Positions 35,551 to 43,762 of a stretch of 64,000 nt of DNA are shown here, in pieces. This stretch comes from Acidocella facilis ATCC 35904 (lineage in GTDB: Bacteria; Pseudomonadota; Alphaproteobacteria; Acetobacterales; Acetobacteraceae): positions 124,001 to 188,000 of the forward strand of contig NZ_JHYG01000003.1 of the NCBI RefSeq assembly GCF_000687875.1, in the 5' to 3' direction. Position numbers and translations under genes: made by a program. The notes under the pieces were generated by a model. It had not been told where the DNA came from, did not search any database, and was given only the letters and a program-made list of their open reading frames with translations. How positions within the stretch are numbered: position 1 is the stretch's first letter; each line of letters opens with the position of its first letter.

Positions 35551-36084
35551 TCACAGCCGCCAGTTTGGCCGAACCGGTTGCAGGCAGATTTCGCCCTGCA
35601 TGGCCCAGCGCACCCGCACCTGCAAGGTTTCGCCATTCGGCAGCTCCAGGCTGAACTGGTCGCACAGGCTCGGCTCATCGGGAATGGTGACGCGGAACAG
35701 CTCCCCATGAACGCCCAGCAGATCGCAAGCATGCGGCTCGGGCTCGCCATTTTCGCGGGGGATGATGATTCGGGTGACCGGGTTGAGGATTTCCAGGCCA
35801 AGCACATTGCCGTTCACCCAGCGCACGCCGACCATGCGGCGCCAGCCATCGGCATGTTCCAGTTCCACCTCCTGGCCGGTGGAGAAATGCCGCCCGGCAT
35901 CCGGACGGGGGGAGAGGATGACGGCGCGGTAGCCGGCCACCGAACAATCGGTGATGCGGCATGGATGTCGGAAGGGCTGCCCGGGAATGCGCAGCAGCGT
36001 GCGGCGGGATAGATAGGAGCCGGTTTCCACCGGATGGCGCGGCGCATGCCGCTGCTCCCAGGGCGTGGAAGTCTGGAGGTCCAT
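35551..36084 (-). CDS. PilZ-domain protein
   Basis: 177 residues. It begins RHAPRHPVETGSYLSRRTLLRIPGQPFRHPCRITDCSVAGYRAVILSPRPDAGRHFSTGQEVELEH. The RxxxR at the start and the DCSVAGYR strand match the c-di-GMP-binding (R/K)xxxR and (D/N)xSxxG motifs, with Gly retained and changes around it. A second beta-rich half follows. The ATG at 36084 is used. Likely a c-di-GMP effector; its target is unknown. Confidence 0.8.
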   Translation of the reverse strand: MDLQTSTPWEQRHAPRHPVETGSYLSRRTLLRIPGQPFRHPCRITDCSVAGYRAVILSPRPDAGRHFSTGQEVELEHADGWRRMVGVRWVNGNVLGLEILNPVTRIIIPRENGEPEPHACDLLGVHGELFRVTIPDEPSLCDQFSLELPNGETLQVRVRWAMQGEICLQPVRPNWRL

Positions 36085-36235
36085 GAACGGTTTCCATCCT
36101 TGGCGATGTTTAAGCTGCAAAGGATGATGCGCGGGACGGGCTAACAAAAAGTTTCGAAAAGTGATGCCTTACAGCTTCGTAATCTATTGTTTCGAATAGC
36201 GTTCGTTTTCAAAAACGTCATGCAAAACCAAAAAA

Positions 36236-36454
36236 TTTTGGGGTTGTCCCAGATCGTCATTCATCTGGCCATTATATCGATCCCGAGCCTCTTCGCCTTT
36301 TGCCCGTGGCGTCAAGGGGTTTACTCGCCTTCGGCGAAGCCGCGCGCCCTTGACGCCACGGGCAAAAGGCGAAACCCTGCAATGATCGAAATAATGCTGA
36401 TCCTTCAAGGCGTTGAAGGTATAAGCTGGAAGGTTATCTGGGACAGCCCCAAAA
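36236..36454. repeat. MITE-like element with nested perfect palindromes, copy D
   Basis: Terminal inverted repeats TTTTGGGGTTGTCCCAGAT (36236-36254) and ATCTGGGACAGCCCCAAAA (36436-36454), 18 of 19 matching. Inside is a perfect 27-bp inverted repeat (36292-36318 and 36347-36373) whose loop contains a smaller TCGCC/GGCGA hairpin. No ORF with support. The right end reads CAAAAGTTTTGGGG on the minus strand, downstream of the M20 gene stop. The gap 36085-36480 holds nothing else recognisable. Confidence 0.83.
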
Positions 36455-36480
36455 CTTTTGCGAATTTCCCAAATCGCCTC

Positions 36481-37743
36481 TTACGGGTTCAGCGCCGCCC
36501 AGATCGCTTCCACCGCCAGCGCCAGATCCGCCTCGTCCATGGCTTCATCCGGATTATGGCTGCCATTCCAGTTGCGGATGAAGATCATCGTGCTCTCCCA
36601 GCCGGCCATCGCGAACGCCGCGGCATCATGGCCGCCGCCGGCGCGCATGCGCCGGGGGGCATGGCCCAGCCGCGCCGCGCCGGAAGCCGCCAGCGCCACC
36701 ATCGCCTCGGAAAGCTGCGCCGGCTGGCTGCGGCTTTGCGCGCCGAGCTGGAAACCTATGCCAGGCCGGGCGATTTCGATGCGGGCGATTTCCGCGCGCA
36801 GCCGCCGCTCCGCCTCGTCCAGCGTGGCGTTGTTTTCGGAGCGCAGATCGACACAGAATCCCAGCGTCCCGGCCACCTTGGCCATGGCATGGACCGGGCT
36901 GGCGGCGTCCACCCGGCCGAAGGTCACGGTCAGGTCATGGCCCTGCGCCAGCATCTCGTCCCAGACCCGCTCCATCGCCATCGCCAGATCGGCGAAGGCG
37001 ATCACCGCATCCGCGCGCCCTTCGCGCGGGGCGCCGCCGGAATGCGCCCAGACGCCATCGATGCGCGCGTTACGGTAGCGCAGCCCGCCGCGAATCGCGG
37101 TGACCAGCCCGTAAGGCTCGCCGGCGCTGTGCAGGACCGGCCCCTGCTCGATATGGAATTCCAGGAACTGCGCCGGGGGCGGCGGGGTCCGCGCCAGCGC
37201 CGCTTCCGGGTCGTAGCCCTGGGCGCGCATATGTTCGGCCAAGCTCTGCCCGGTATCGGCGCGCGTCACCTCCATATCCTGCCGGGTCAGCCGGCCCAAC
37301 GCCCCGCGCGAGCCGATATAGGAGGCCGGAAACCAGACGCTCTCTTCCGCGCGGGTGACGGTGACGACGAAATCCATCTTCGGGCGGCTGCCGGTGGCGT
37401 GGAAGCAGGCGGCGAGCGCCATGGCGGCGGCGACACCGGCCTGGCCGTCATAGGCGCCGCCCTGGCTCACCGTATCCAGATGCGAGCCGACATAAAGCGG
37501 GGTCGCCGCCGGGGCGCTGCCCCGCAGCCGGGCGAAAAGATTGCCGGCTTCATCGCGCGAGACCTCCAGCCCGAGGCGTAGCACCTCTTCCTCGATCAGG
37601 GCGTGGGCGCTGGATTCCAGGTCACTGTAGGAAGGGCGGGTCCAGCCCGGGCCGCCGGCGGAGAGGGCATTCACCCGCGTCAAAATCCGGCTGATCGTCT
37701 CGCGGATGGTGGCTTGGATGGCGGTGGGGGCGGGCTGGGTCAT
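36481..37743 (-). CDS. M20-family Zn-dependent amidohydrolase (carbamoylase/allantoate type)
   Basis: 420 residues. Metal-binding blocks: YVGSHLDTVSQGGAYDGQAGVAAAMALA, TRAEESVWFPASYIGSRGALG and FLEFHIEQGPVLHSAG. The dimerisation domain has DGVWAHSGGAPREGRADAVIAFADL and VTFGRVDAASPVHAMAKVAGTLGFCVDLRS, followed by RMRAGGGHDAAAFA and SHNPDEAMDEADLALAVEAI. This is the N-carbamoyl-L-amino-acid hydrolase/allantoate amidohydrolase group. The exact substrate cannot be read and no purine or hydantoin genes are near. Confidence 0.9.
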   Translation of the reverse strand: MTQPAPTAIQATIRETISRILTRVNALSAGGPGWTRPSYSDLESSAHALIEEEVLRLGLEVSRDEAGNLFARLRGSAPAATPLYVGSHLDTVSQGGAYDGQAGVAAAMALAACFHATGSRPKMDFVVTVTRAEESVWFPASYIGSRGALGRLTRQDMEVTRADTGQSLAEHMRAQGYDPEAALARTPPPPAQFLEFHIEQGPVLHSAGEPYGLVTAIRGGLRYRNARIDGVWAHSGGAPREGRADAVIAFADLAMAMERVWDEMLAQGHDLTVTFGRVDAASPVHAMAKVAGTLGFCVDLRSENNATLDEAERRLRAEIARIEIARPGIGFQLGAQSRSQPAQLSEAMVALAASGAARLGHAPRRMRAGGGHDAAAFAMAGWESTMIFIRNWNGSHNPDEAMDEADLALAVEAIWAALNP

Positions 37744-37937
37744 GGGGGTGGGGTCCAGGCGTTATCGTGGGTGGCGGCAGGGCGCCGGAGAGGTGCGGGG
37801 GACGATGGCGGTGCGACAAGCGGATATGCTTCGGCCTGGCATCCAGCATCGCCGTCACGGACAATCAGTGACGGCTGGAAAAATACAGGAATTTCAGGGG
37901 TTTTTCAACCGTCGGCGAGCATCGCAGGACGGGAAAT

Positions 37938-38011
37938 TGGAGCGGGTAGCGGGAATCGAACCCGCGCATCGAGCTTGGGAAGCTAGCAGGCTACCATTAC
38001 ATCATACCCGC
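37938..38011 (-). tRNA. tRNA-Gly (anticodon CCC)
   Basis: Complete cloverleaf on the minus strand: acceptor GCGGGTA / TACCCGC, D-arm with AATGGTAGCC, anticodon stem CTAGC / GCTCG with loop TTCCCAA (CCC), T-arm GCGGG-TTCGATT-CCCGC, discriminator T and an encoded CCA. It decodes GGG. Confidence 0.95.
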
Positions 38012-38065
38012 CCGTGAGGGCGTACATAGTCGAGCCCGTCTGGCTGCGCAAGCCATGTTGGAGCA

Positions 38066-38093
38066 TTGACCGCGCTCCCCCGGAGGGCTAGGC
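38066..38093 (+). promoter_or_regulatory. Possible promoter of the metZ transcript
   Basis: TTGACC (38066-38071), 16 bases, CTAGGC (38088-38093). The -10 is weak, but the position fits a transcript beginning just before the riboswitch. Confidence 0.35.
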
Positions 38094-38099
38094 GTTGGG

Positions 38100-38177
38100 G
38101 CACCTCGTGATTTGTCCGGCCGGATTGCGGCGAGGCGTCCCCTGGCGGGACGGAGCAAAATAAGCGCTAAAGAGGCC
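38100..38177 (+). promoter_or_regulatory. SAM-II riboswitch upstream of metZ, with an inserted hairpin
   Basis: Consensus blocks in order: CCTCGTGATTTG, CCGGCCGGATTGCGG, CGAGG (P1 pairs CCTCG 38103-38107 with CGAGG 38131-38135), then AGCAAAATAAGC and GCTAAAGAGG, the last two matching the SAM-II pseudoknot strand. Between P1 and the A-rich strand lies an extra 6-bp hairpin CGTCCC-CTGGC-GGGACG (38136-38152), absent from the compact form. Binding of S-adenosylmethionine sequesters the ribosome binding region and lowers MetZ synthesis; about 83 bases separate it from the start codon. Confidence 0.88.
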
Positions 38178-38260
38178 CGGCGGAGGGTTGCGCGCGCCCC
38201 GCCTGGCCCCGGGCCGGACAGAGTTTGTCCGCACCGCGCTTGAAAGATGGGCCACCGAAG

Positions 38261-39445
38261 ATGTCCGACACGCCGAAAACCCGCCTTGCCACGGACCTGA
38301 TCCATGCCGGGCGCATCCGCACCAATCTGGACGAGAATGGCGAGGCCTTGTTCCTCACCTCCGGCTTTACCTATGAAAGCGCTGACCTGGCCGAGGCGGT
38401 GTTCGCCAACCAGGTCGAGCATTTCCAGTATTCGCGCTTCGCCAACCCGACGGTGACGATGCTGCAGGATTGCCTGGCCAAGATCGAGGGCGCGGAGGCG
38501 TGCCGCGCCACCGCCACCGGCATGGCGGCGGTGCATAGCGCGGTGATGTGCGGCTTGAAGACCGGCGACCGGGTGGTGGCCTCGCGCGCTCTGTTCGGCT
38601 CCTGCCACTGGATCATCTCCACCCTGCTGCCGCAATTCGGGATTGAAGGCGTGTTCGTGGATGGCGCCGACATGGAAGGCTGGAAGGCGGCGCTGAGCCA
38701 GCCCACCGCTTTGGTGCTGCTGGAGAGCCCCTCCAACCCGATGCTCGATATTGTCGATCTGCGCGCCGTCTCCAAGCTGGCGCATGCGGCCGGGGCGATC
38801 GTGGTGGTGGATAACGTCTTCGCCACCCCGCTGCTGCAGAAGCCGCTGGAGCTGGGCGCGGATGTGGTGGTGTATTCCGCCACCAAACATATGGACGGGC
38901 AGGGGCGGGTGCTGGGCGGCGCCGTGCTTGGCTCGAAAAAATGGATCGAGGAGGTGTTCCAGCCCTTCTTCCGCAATACCGGCCCGTCGCTCTCGCCCTT
39001 CAATGCCTGGGTGATCCTGAAGGGTCTGGAGACGATGGCGCTGCGGGTGAAGGCGCAGAGCGAGACTGCCGAAAAGGTGGCGCAGTTCCTGGATGGCCAT
39101 CCGAAGATCAAGCGCGCCTTGTACCCGACCCTGGCGAGCTTCGCGCAGCGTGAGCTGGCGATGAGCCAGATGAGCGGCGGCGGCACGCTGGTGGCGTTCG
39201 AGCTGCAAGGCGGCAAGGCGGAGGCGTTCCGCATGATGAACGCGTTCCGGGTTATCACGATTTCTAATAACCTGGGTGACACCAAATCGCTGGCGACGCA
39301 TCCGGCGACGACGACGCATATGAAGATCGGCGCGCAGGAGCGGGCGAAGCTTGGTATCACTGACGGCACGATCCGGCTGTCGGTGGGGCTGGAGGATGCC
39401 CAGGATCTGGTCGAGGACCTCGCCCAGGCATTGGATAAGGTCTAA
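38261..39445 (+). CDS. metZ: O-succinylhomoserine sulfhydrylase MetZ
   Basis: 394 residues, Cys/Met metabolism PLP family. Blocks: LIHAGRIRTNLDENGEALFLTSGFTYESADLAEAVF, YSRFANPTVTMLQDCLAKIEGAEACRATATGMAA, LLESPSNPMLDIVDL and AGAIVVVDNVFATPLLQKPLELGADVVVYSATKHMDGQGRVLGG with the PLP lysine in SATKH. A C-terminal SLGxxxSL-like region reads NNLGDTKSLATHPATTTH. It assimilates sulfide into homocysteine. The SAM-II riboswitch upstream supports a methionine-pathway role. Its stop runs into repeat copy E. Confidence 0.94.
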   Translation: MSDTPKTRLATDLIHAGRIRTNLDENGEALFLTSGFTYESADLAEAVFANQVEHFQYSRFANPTVTMLQDCLAKIEGAEACRATATGMAAVHSAVMCGLKTGDRVVASRALFGSCHWIISTLLPQFGIEGVFVDGADMEGWKAALSQPTALVLLESPSNPMLDIVDLRAVSKLAHAAGAIVVVDNVFATPLLQKPLELGADVVVYSATKHMDGQGRVLGGAVLGSKKWIEEVFQPFFRNTGPSLSPFNAWVILKGLETMALRVKAQSETAEKVAQFLDGHPKIKRALYPTLASFAQRELAMSQMSGGGTLVAFELQGGKAEAFRMMNAFRVITISNNLGDTKSLATHPATTTHMKIGAQERAKLGITDGTIRLSVGLEDAQDLVEDLAQALDKV

Positions 39446-39497
39446 AAAGTTTTTAGGGGGTGTGGGGGGGATTTTTACAAAAATCCCCCCACGACTT
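39444..39497 (+). repeat. Stop-proximal hairpin element, copy E
   Basis: The metZ TAA stop is the first part of AAAAAGTTTTTAGGGGG, followed by a hairpin GTGGGGGGG-ATTTTT / AAAAATCCCCCCAC (39463-39492). It has nearly the same sequence as copy C at 23961 in the other orientation. On the minus strand it lies just after the WecA-like stop, so one hairpin serves two convergent genes. Confidence 0.87.
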
Positions 39498-39499
39498 TC

Positions 39500-40573
39500 T
39501 TAGCTAGACCAGCTGCCGATCCCCGCCCGTCGCGCCCGCCCGGCGACGTAAAACGTCCACAGCACCTGTACCACCAGCGGCAGCAGCCCGATCCAGAGTT
39601 TCGAGGCCGAATTCGCCGCGACGAAGCCAATCGCCGTCACCCCGCCCAGCAGCGCGAACAGCCAATGGATCACCGCCACCAGCCGCGCATCCATCCCGGC
39701 CCGGCGCACCACTTGATAAAGATGGCCATGATGCGCCCGGGCGATGTTCTCGCGCGCCAGGGTGCGGCGGATCAGGGTGAAGGTCACATCATAGAGCACG
39801 CCGGAGAGCAGCAGCGGCACCAGCAGGAAAGAGAGCTGCACCTGCTCGAACCGCGCCGCCGCCACCCCGAACAGAGCCAGCATGAAGCCGCAGAACTGGC
39901 TGCCGACATCGCCCATGAAAATCCGGCCCTTGGGAAAGTTGAAGGGCAGAAACCCCAGCACCCCACCGGCCAGCAGCAGGGAGGCGGTATAGATGAAAAA
40001 CCCGCCCAGCGCCCCGGCGATGCCGGCCAGGAACAAACAGGCGATGAGGGTGACACCGCCGGCCAGACCGTTCAGCCCGTCGATGAAATTCATCGCGTTG
40101 GTGACATAGAGCAGAAACCCCAGCGTCAGCGGCAGGCCGAGCCAGCCAAGCGGGGTCAGCCCGAATCCCGGCAGCGCCAGATCATGCAGATACAGCCCCG
40201 AGGCCACGGCGGCGATGGCGGCCAGCAGCTGGGTGCCGAGCTTCACTGTGAAGGGCATGTTCAACAGATCGTCGGCCATCGAGACCAGGGCGATCAGCAC
40301 CGACGCGGCGATGACGCCGATGAAATACCCCTCCGCCAGGCGCGAGACCTGGCCGTAGCGATAGAGCAGCAGCACCCCCAGCAGAAAGGCGAAGACGATG
40401 CCGACCCCGCCGGATTTCGGCGTGGTCTGGGCGTGCGCCTTGCGCGCATCCGGATGGTCCGGCACGCCGATGGAGATCATCACCCGGACGATCATGCCGG
40501 AAAAGATCGCCAGCCCGCCCATGAGGGCGAGATGACGGGGGAGTGACAAGGCGGAAAGGGTGGTGAGGCTCAT
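39500..40573 (-). CDS. WecA/TagO-like polyprenyl-phosphate sugar-1-phosphate transferase
   Basis: 357 residues, about ten membrane helices. Family motifs: the cytoplasmic RKAHAQTTPKSGGVGI, ALVSMADDLLNMPF (catalytic DD), TNAMNFIDGLNGLAGG, FNFPKGRIFMGDVGSQFCGF and ENIARAHHGHLYQ. It transfers a sugar-1-phosphate, usually GlcNAc-1-P, from UDP-sugar to undecaprenyl phosphate and starts a lipid-linked surface glycan. It is divergent from ugd and the glycan genes, which fits that role. Confidence 0.9.
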   Translation of the reverse strand: MSLTTLSALSLPRHLALMGGLAIFSGMIVRVMISIGVPDHPDARKAHAQTTPKSGGVGIVFAFLLGVLLLYRYGQVSRLAEGYFIGVIAASVLIALVSMADDLLNMPFTVKLGTQLLAAIAAVASGLYLHDLALPGFGLTPLGWLGLPLTLGFLLYVTNAMNFIDGLNGLAGGVTLIACLFLAGIAGALGGFFIYTASLLLAGGVLGFLPFNFPKGRIFMGDVGSQFCGFMLALFGVAAARFEQVQLSFLLVPLLLSGVLYDVTFTLIRRTLARENIARAHHGHLYQVVRRAGMDARLVAVIHWLFALLGGVTAIGFVAANSASKLWIGLLPLVVQVLWTFYVAGRARRAGIGSWSS

Positions 40574-40704
40574 CTGGCGCGGACCATGGCTGAAACCGGA
40601 GGGAATTTGAAGATCTCTTGTTTTCCGCCGGCCAGGGCTTGTGCTGGCCTGCCGGCCACGCCAGAAGCAGGGAGCAGGACAAACCGGTGCGGAGGGTTTG
40701 GGGG

Positions 40705-42018
40705 TTGAGGATCGCGATTATCGGCGGCGGCTATGTCGGGCTTGTCTCGGGGGCCTGCTTCGCTGAATTCGGCGTCTCCGTGGCGGTGGTCGAGGCGGAT
40801 GCCGCCAAGCGCCAGATGCTGCTGGAGGGCCGCATCCCCATCTATGAACCGGGCCTGGACAAGCTGGTGGCCGATAACGCCGCCGCCGGGCGCCTGACTT
40901 TCCCCGAGACGCTGGAAGTGGGCATCGCCGAGGCGGAGGCGATCTTCATCGCCGTCGGCACCCCGACAAGGCGCGGCGATGGCCATGCCGATCTCACTTA
41001 TGTCTATGCCGCTGTCGAGCAGGTGCTGAAGGCGCTGGACCATCCGGCGGTCATCGTCACCAAATCCACCGTGCCGGTCGGCACCGGGCGGACGATCCTG
41101 GAAATGGCCCGCCGGCTGCGGCCGGACCTGGCGGTGGAGGTGGCCTCCAACCCGGAATTTTTGCGCGAGGGCAGCGCCATCCCGGATTTCATGCGGCCGG
41201 ACCGCGTCGTCGTCGGCGCCGAGAGCGAGCGCGCCCGCGCGGTGCTGCGCCAGCTCTATCGACCGCTTTATCTGATCGAAACCCCGATTCTGTTCACCGG
41301 GCTGGAGACGGCGGAGCTGATCAAATACGCCGCCAACGGCTTCCTGGCGATGAAGATCACCTTCATCAACGAGATGGCCGATCTCTGCGAGAAGGTCGGG
41401 GCGGATGTGAATGATGTCGCCCGCGGCATCGGGCTGGATGGGCGGATCGGGCGGAAATTCCTGCATGCCGGGCCGGGCTTCGGCGGCTCCTGCTTTCCCA
41501 AGGATACGCTGGCGCTGATGCGCATCGCCGAGGAGGCGGGCGCGCCCTCGCGGCTGATCCAGTCGGTGGTGGCGGTGAATGACCATCGCAAGGATGGGTT
41601 GGCGGCGCGTGTGGTCGCGGCTTGCGGCGGCGATGTCGCCGGCAAGGTGATCGCCGTCCTCGGCCTCGCCTTCAAGCCGGAAACCGATGATATGCGCGAA
41701 AGCCCGGCGCTGCCGCTGGTGCGCGGGCTGGTCTCGCGCGGGGCGCAGATCCAGGCCTTCGACCCGGAGGCGATGGAAACCGCCCGGCCGCTGCTGCCCG
41801 CGCGCGTCACCCTGGCGGCGGATGCCGCTGGCGCCCTCACCGGCGCGGATGCGCTGGTGCTGGTCACGGAATGGAACGAATTCCGGGTGCTGCCCCCGGC
41901 CCGGCTGCGCGAGCTGATGCGCGGCGACGTGGTGGTGGATCTGCGCAATGTCTTCGACCCCGCGCCGCTGCGCGCGGCGGGCTTCACCTATACCGGCATC
42001 GGGCGCCCGCTGCCGTGA
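40705..42018 (+). CDS. ugd: UDP-glucose 6-dehydrogenase
   Basis: 437 residues from the TTG at 40705 (GGAGGG eight bases upstream), giving MRIAIIGGGYVGLVSGACFAEFG, the Rossmann GxGxxG start. Further blocks: IYEPGLDKLV, IFIAVGTP, TKSTVPVGTGRT, SNPEFLREGSAIPDFMRPDRVVVG, ELIKYAANGFLAMKITFINEMADLCEKVGADV, the catalytic cysteine in GFGGSCFPKDT and LGLAFKPETDDMRESPAL. It makes UDP-glucuronate for surface polysaccharide. Confidence 0.96.
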   Translation: MRIAIIGGGYVGLVSGACFAEFGVSVAVVEADAAKRQMLLEGRIPIYEPGLDKLVADNAAAGRLTFPETLEVGIAEAEAIFIAVGTPTRRGDGHADLTYVYAAVEQVLKALDHPAVIVTKSTVPVGTGRTILEMARRLRPDLAVEVASNPEFLREGSAIPDFMRPDRVVVGAESERARAVLRQLYRPLYLIETPILFTGLETAELIKYAANGFLAMKITFINEMADLCEKVGADVNDVARGIGLDGRIGRKFLHAGPGFGGSCFPKDTLALMRIAEEAGAPSRLIQSVVAVNDHRKDGLAARVVAACGGDVAGKVIAVLGLAFKPETDDMRESPALPLVRGLVSRGAQIQAFDPEAMETARPLLPARVTLAADAAGALTGADALVLVTEWNEFRVLPPARLRELMRGDVVVDLRNVFDPAPLRAAGFTYTGIGRPLP

Positions 42019-42052
42019 CCAAACGACCGCCCCAACCGCGAGGAATGATCGC

Positions 42053-43762
42053 TTGAACGCCGTGCACGCCAAATATCCGGATTTTGCCAATCCCGAATTG
42101 CTGGAAAAGATTCCGCTGACGGCGAAAACCGTGCTGGATGTCGGCTGTGCGCAAGGCGCGCTGGGAGCGAATTATCTGCGCCGCAACCCGAATTGCCGCT
42201 ATCTCGGGATCGATATCGACGAGGACGCGGCCGTCCAGGCCCGCACCCGGCTGACGGAAGTGTTCGTCGGCGATGTCGAGGCTGATCCGAATCCCTTCGG
42301 GCTGGCGGAAGGCAGCCTCGACTGCATCGTCTATGGCGATGTGCTGGAGCATCTGCGCGATCCTTGGGCGCTGTTGCAGGCGCATGCCAAGCTGCTCTCC
42401 CCGGAGGGCACGGTGGTCGTCTGCACGCCGAATATCGAGCATTGGAGCGTGGTGGCGCGGCTGCTCGTCGGCAAATTCCAGTACGAGGAGAACGGGCTGT
42501 TCGATCGCACCCATCTGCGCTGGTTCAGCCCGCGCACGATGATCGAGGCGCTGGGGCAGGCCGGGCTGGAGCTGGTGGACGCGGCGCCGCGCCCGAATAC
42601 CGAGATGGAGCGCGCCGAGCAGTTCGCCACGCTCGCGGCGCCGCTGTTGCAGGCGCTGGGCGTTGATGTCGAGGAGTATAAGCGCCGCTGTGCCCCGATT
42701 CAGGTGATCCTGCGCGCCCGCAAGGCCGCCCCGGCCTGGCTGGACATCGCCGCGACGATGCTGACGCCGCAGGGCGGTGTTTCCGATGTGCGGGTGCTGG
42801 AGCCGATGCGCGCCTTGCGCACCGAGAGCAGCGTGCTGGCGACGGTGATGCCGGAGGCGGAGCTGCGCCCGCGCCTGAACAATGTGCCGCGCATCGCCAT
42901 GCTGCACCGCCCGCTGCTGCTGGGCGAGGAAGGGCTGGCGCGGGTGCGCGCGCTGCTGGCGCAGGATTATCTGGTGGTCAGCGAATTCGACGATCACCCG
43001 ATGTTCATGGAAGAGCGCGGGGTGGATCTGAGCCAGCTGCTCACCTTCCGCGGCGTGCATGCGGTGCAGACCAGCACCCCGGTGCTGGGCGAGGCGCTGC
43101 GCGCGCAGAACCCGGAGCTGGCGGTGTTCCCCAACGGCGTGTTCGAGCTGCCGCAGGTGCAAAATTTCCAGGACGCCGAGCATCTCACCCTGTTCTTCGG
43201 CGCGCTCAACCGCCAGCGGGACTGGGCGCCGCTGGTGCCGGTGCTCAACGAGGTGGCGCGCGCCGTCGGCGACCGGCTGCGCTTCCGGGTGCTGTTCGAT
43301 GAGGGCTTCTTCCAGGCGCTGGAGACCCCGCATAAAAGCTTCGAGCCGGCGCTGGTGGATTATGCCACCTATCTGCGCGAGCTCGCCGCCGCCGAGATCA
43401 GCTTCATGCCGCTGGAGGATACCCCCTTCAACCGCGCCAAGTCGGATCTGAAATTCATCGAGGCCGGCGCGGCCCGGGTCTGCGCCCTGGCCAGCCATAC
43501 CGTCTATGCCGCCTCCATCCAGGACGGCAAAACCGGGGTGCTGTTCCGCGATGCGGCGGAGCTGCGCGCGGCGCTGCTGCGCCTGCTGGCCTATCCGGAA
43601 GCGACCCGCCGCATCGCCGATAATGCCCGCGCCTATGTCGCGGAAAACCGCATGCTGGCCTATCAGGTGCAGGCGCGCATGGAATGGTATCGCAGCCTGT
43701 GGGCGCGGCGTGAGGAGCTGAACGCGGCGCTGCGCGAACGCGCCCCGGAGCTGTTCGCCTGA
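42053..43762 (+). CDS. Methyltransferase-glycosyltransferase fusion protein
   Basis: 569 residues from the TTG at 42053 (GAGGA eight bases upstream). Residues about 1-215 form a class I methyltransferase: TVLDVGCAQGALG, YLGIDIDED, DCIVYGDVLEHLRDPWALLQAHAKLLSPEGTVVVCTPNIEHW, LFDRTHLRWFSPRTMIEAL. Residues about 275-560 look like a GT-B glycosyltransferase C-terminal half: VVSEFDDHP, VFPNGVFELPQ, LTLFFGALNRQRDWAPLVPVL, FMPLEDTPFNRAKSDLKFIEAGAA, GKTGVLFRDAAELRAALLRLLAYPE. It probably modifies and extends a surface glycan. Its stop overlaps the next start by one base. Confidence 0.85.
   Translation: MNAVHAKYPDFANPELLEKIPLTAKTVLDVGCAQGALGANYLRRNPNCRYLGIDIDEDAAVQARTRLTEVFVGDVEADPNPFGLAEGSLDCIVYGDVLEHLRDPWALLQAHAKLLSPEGTVVVCTPNIEHWSVVARLLVGKFQYEENGLFDRTHLRWFSPRTMIEALGQAGLELVDAAPRPNTEMERAEQFATLAAPLLQALGVDVEEYKRRCAPIQVILRARKAAPAWLDIAATMLTPQGGVSDVRVLEPMRALRTESSVLATVMPEAELRPRLNNVPRIAMLHRPLLLGEEGLARVRALLAQDYLVVSEFDDHPMFMEERGVDLSQLLTFRGVHAVQTSTPVLGEALRAQNPELAVFPNGVFELPQVQNFQDAEHLTLFFGALNRQRDWAPLVPVLNEVARAVGDRLRFRVLFDEGFFQALETPHKSFEPALVDYATYLRELAAAEISFMPLEDTPFNRAKSDLKFIEAGAARVCALASHTVYAASIQDGKTGVLFRDAAELRAALLRLLAYPEATRRIADNARAYVAENRMLAYQVQARMEWYRSLWARREELNAALRERAPELFA

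Noticed and set aside
36236..36454. Phage attachment site or integron element
   Set aside because: No integrase gene nearby; the structure is better explained as a MITE-like palindrome.
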